Shown: one piece after another, positions 62,986 to 64,000 of the stretch
Layout of the letters: each line of letters begins with the position of its first letter
Position numbering within the stretch: position 1 is the stretch's first letter
Assembly (NCBI RefSeq): GCF_001028665.1
Contig: NZ_CP011503.1
Location: 3,100,001 to 3,164,000 of the forward strand
From: Burkholderia pyrrocinia
GTDB lineage: Bacteria; Pseudomonadota; Gammaproteobacteria; Burkholderiales; Burkholderiaceae
Direction of reading: 5' to 3'
DNA length: 64,000 nt
The notes under the pieces: model-generated
The model's input: the letters and a program-made list of their open reading frames with translations, nothing else
Database searches by the model: none
Told to the model about the DNA's origin: nothing
Program-made: the position numbers and the translations under genes

Positions 62986-63879
62986 ATGGTGAACCCGCTT
63001 CATTTCGATCTGCAGTCGCTGCGCGTGTTCGCGCTCGTCGCCGAACACGGCAGCCTGACGAAGGCGGCCGAACACGGCCAGCTCACGCTGTCCGCGGTCA
63101 GCAAGCGCATCGCCGAGCTCGAAAGCGTGACCGGTAGCGCGCTGTTCGTCCGGCATGCACGTGGCGTCGAGCTGACACCCGCGGGCCGCGCGCTGCTCGA
63201 CCATGCGGCGAAGGTGATCGAGCAGGTCAACCGGATGGCGCACGAGATGAGCGATTACGTCGCCGGCGTGCGCGGCCATATCCACGTGTGGACCAATACG
63301 TCCGCGATCGTCCAGTTCCTGCCCGCCGATCTGGCCGCGTTCCTCACCGACAACCCGGGCATCAAGGTGAGTCTCGAGGAGCGGCTGAGCCACGAGATCG
63401 TCGACGCGCTCGGGTCGGGCAAGGCCGATCTCGGCGTGTTCGCCGACAACGTGCCGGCGCCCGGCATCGAACGGCGGCTGTACCGGCGCGACGAACTCGT
63501 GCTGCTCGTGCCGCGCGCGCATCGCTTCGCCGCACGCGACAGCATCCGCTTCGCGGAAACGCTCGACGAGGATTACGTCGGCCTGAGCGACGGCAGCTCG
63601 CTGCTCGCGCGCATGACCGACGCCGCGTTCGCGGCCGAGCGCTCGCTGAAGGTGCGGATCCAGGTATCGAATTTCGACGGCGTGAGCCGGATGATCGAGG
63701 CCGGGCTCGGCATCGGCGTGCTGCCGCGCGATGCGGTGACCGGCGAGCGCGCGGCGCGGCTCGGTGTCGTGAAGCTCGACGACGCGTGGGCGACGCGCAC
63801 GCTGTGGGTCGGCGTCAAGGCCGGCACCGTGCTGACGACCGACATCGCGAAGCTGTTCGATTTCATGTCGGCGCGCTGA
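62986..63879 (+). CDS. LysR family transcriptional regulator
   Basis: A 297-residue LysR-type regulator. The winged helix (LQSLRVFALVAEHGSLTKAAEHGQLTLSAVSKRI) is at residues 6-39, followed by the effector domain (GHIHVWTNTSAIVQFLPADL). It is in the same direction as the hydrolase and starts 95 bases after it. The 121 bases after its stop to the window end contain no visible gene. Confidence 0.92.
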   Translation: MVNPLHFDLQSLRVFALVAEHGSLTKAAEHGQLTLSAVSKRIAELESVTGSALFVRHARGVELTPAGRALLDHAAKVIEQVNRMAHEMSDYVAGVRGHIHVWTNTSAIVQFLPADLAAFLTDNPGIKVSLEERLSHEIVDALGSGKADLGVFADNVPAPGIERRLYRRDELVLLVPRAHRFAARDSIRFAETLDEDYVGLSDGSSLLARMTDAAFAAERSLKVRIQVSNFDGVSRMIEAGLGIGVLPRDAVTGERAARLGVVKLDDAWATRTLWVGVKAGTVLTTDIAKLFDFMSAR

Positions 63880-64000
63880 GGCCAGCCCGCAAGCGGTAAA
63901 AGTTGGCGCGGCGCAGCTTCGAGGAAGTGCGAGCATCGGTGCGCGTTCAGCCCACTGCTGCAGGAAGCCGATTCGACGCATCCGCGCCAGACCGACCGGC

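Overview
The window is very GC-rich DNA with compact, overlapping operons. Its gene content (large cobalamin cluster, many LysR/MarR/IclR regulators, Gram-negative porin, MFS and CitMHS carriers, CaiB-type CoA-transferases) points to a Burkholderia, most likely of the cepacia complex. This assignment comes from protein recognition only. There are no rRNA or tRNA genes, no CRISPR array and no intact insertion sequence.

Positions 1-9348 and 21486-30270 hold most of an oxygen-dependent cobalamin (B12) pathway. Going left from a cobalamin riboswitch (1486-1665) are cobA, cobE and the start of cobO, which is cut by the window edge. Going right from a second, back-to-back riboswitch (1879-2080) are a nickel/cobalt permease, cobW, cobN, a ChlI-like AAA ATPase and a small von Willebrand A protein, which together look like cobalt uptake and insertion. 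A third riboswitch (26048-26212) precedes cobG-cobH-cobI-cobJ on the minus strand. Diverging from it is cobL-cbiD-cobK-cobM, with no riboswitch of its own. The set is a hybrid: aerobic CobG occurs with CbiD (normally anaerobic), a CbiG domain fused to CobJ, and a separate CobE. No cobF is visible.

Positions 10108-12519 hold small housekeeping-type genes (YaiI family, DUF1993, a short tyrosine phosphatase, a Nudix hydrolase, a small exported protein). Positions 12796-17479 form a probable organic-acid operon: CoA-transferase, CitMHS carrier, acyl-CoA dehydrogenase and an IclR regulator. A leftover IS3-type end lies next to it. A secreted chitinase and a LysR/MFS pair follow, before the second cobalamin block.

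Positions 30566-34557 hold an MFS carrier divergent from a MarR regulator with two clear operator copies between them, a glutathione transferase and a porin. A MalT-like regulator (34912-37605) diverges from a catabolic cluster (37848-43914): a Usp/hemerythrin-like fusion, quinone oxidoreductase, TauD-type dioxygenase, BKACE (DUF849) enzyme, MFS carrier and serine hydrolase. I do not know its substrate. It is the most interesting uncharacterised system here.

Positions 44043-49723 hold a Doc-type toxin-antitoxin pair, a four-gene ABC importer and a lipoprotein. A lower-GC, gene-poor scar (49724-50670) precedes a tricarboxylate/dicarboxylate uptake region: TcuC-like MFS, orphan ModA-like binding protein, DctA-like carrier, two LysR regulators and an AraC remnant. 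The right end holds an NTF2-like protein, a structured gene-poor stretch, a D-2-hydroxyacid dehydrogenase, a CoA-transferase / HMG-CoA-lyase-like / VOC operon, an alpha/beta hydrolase and a last LysR regulator.
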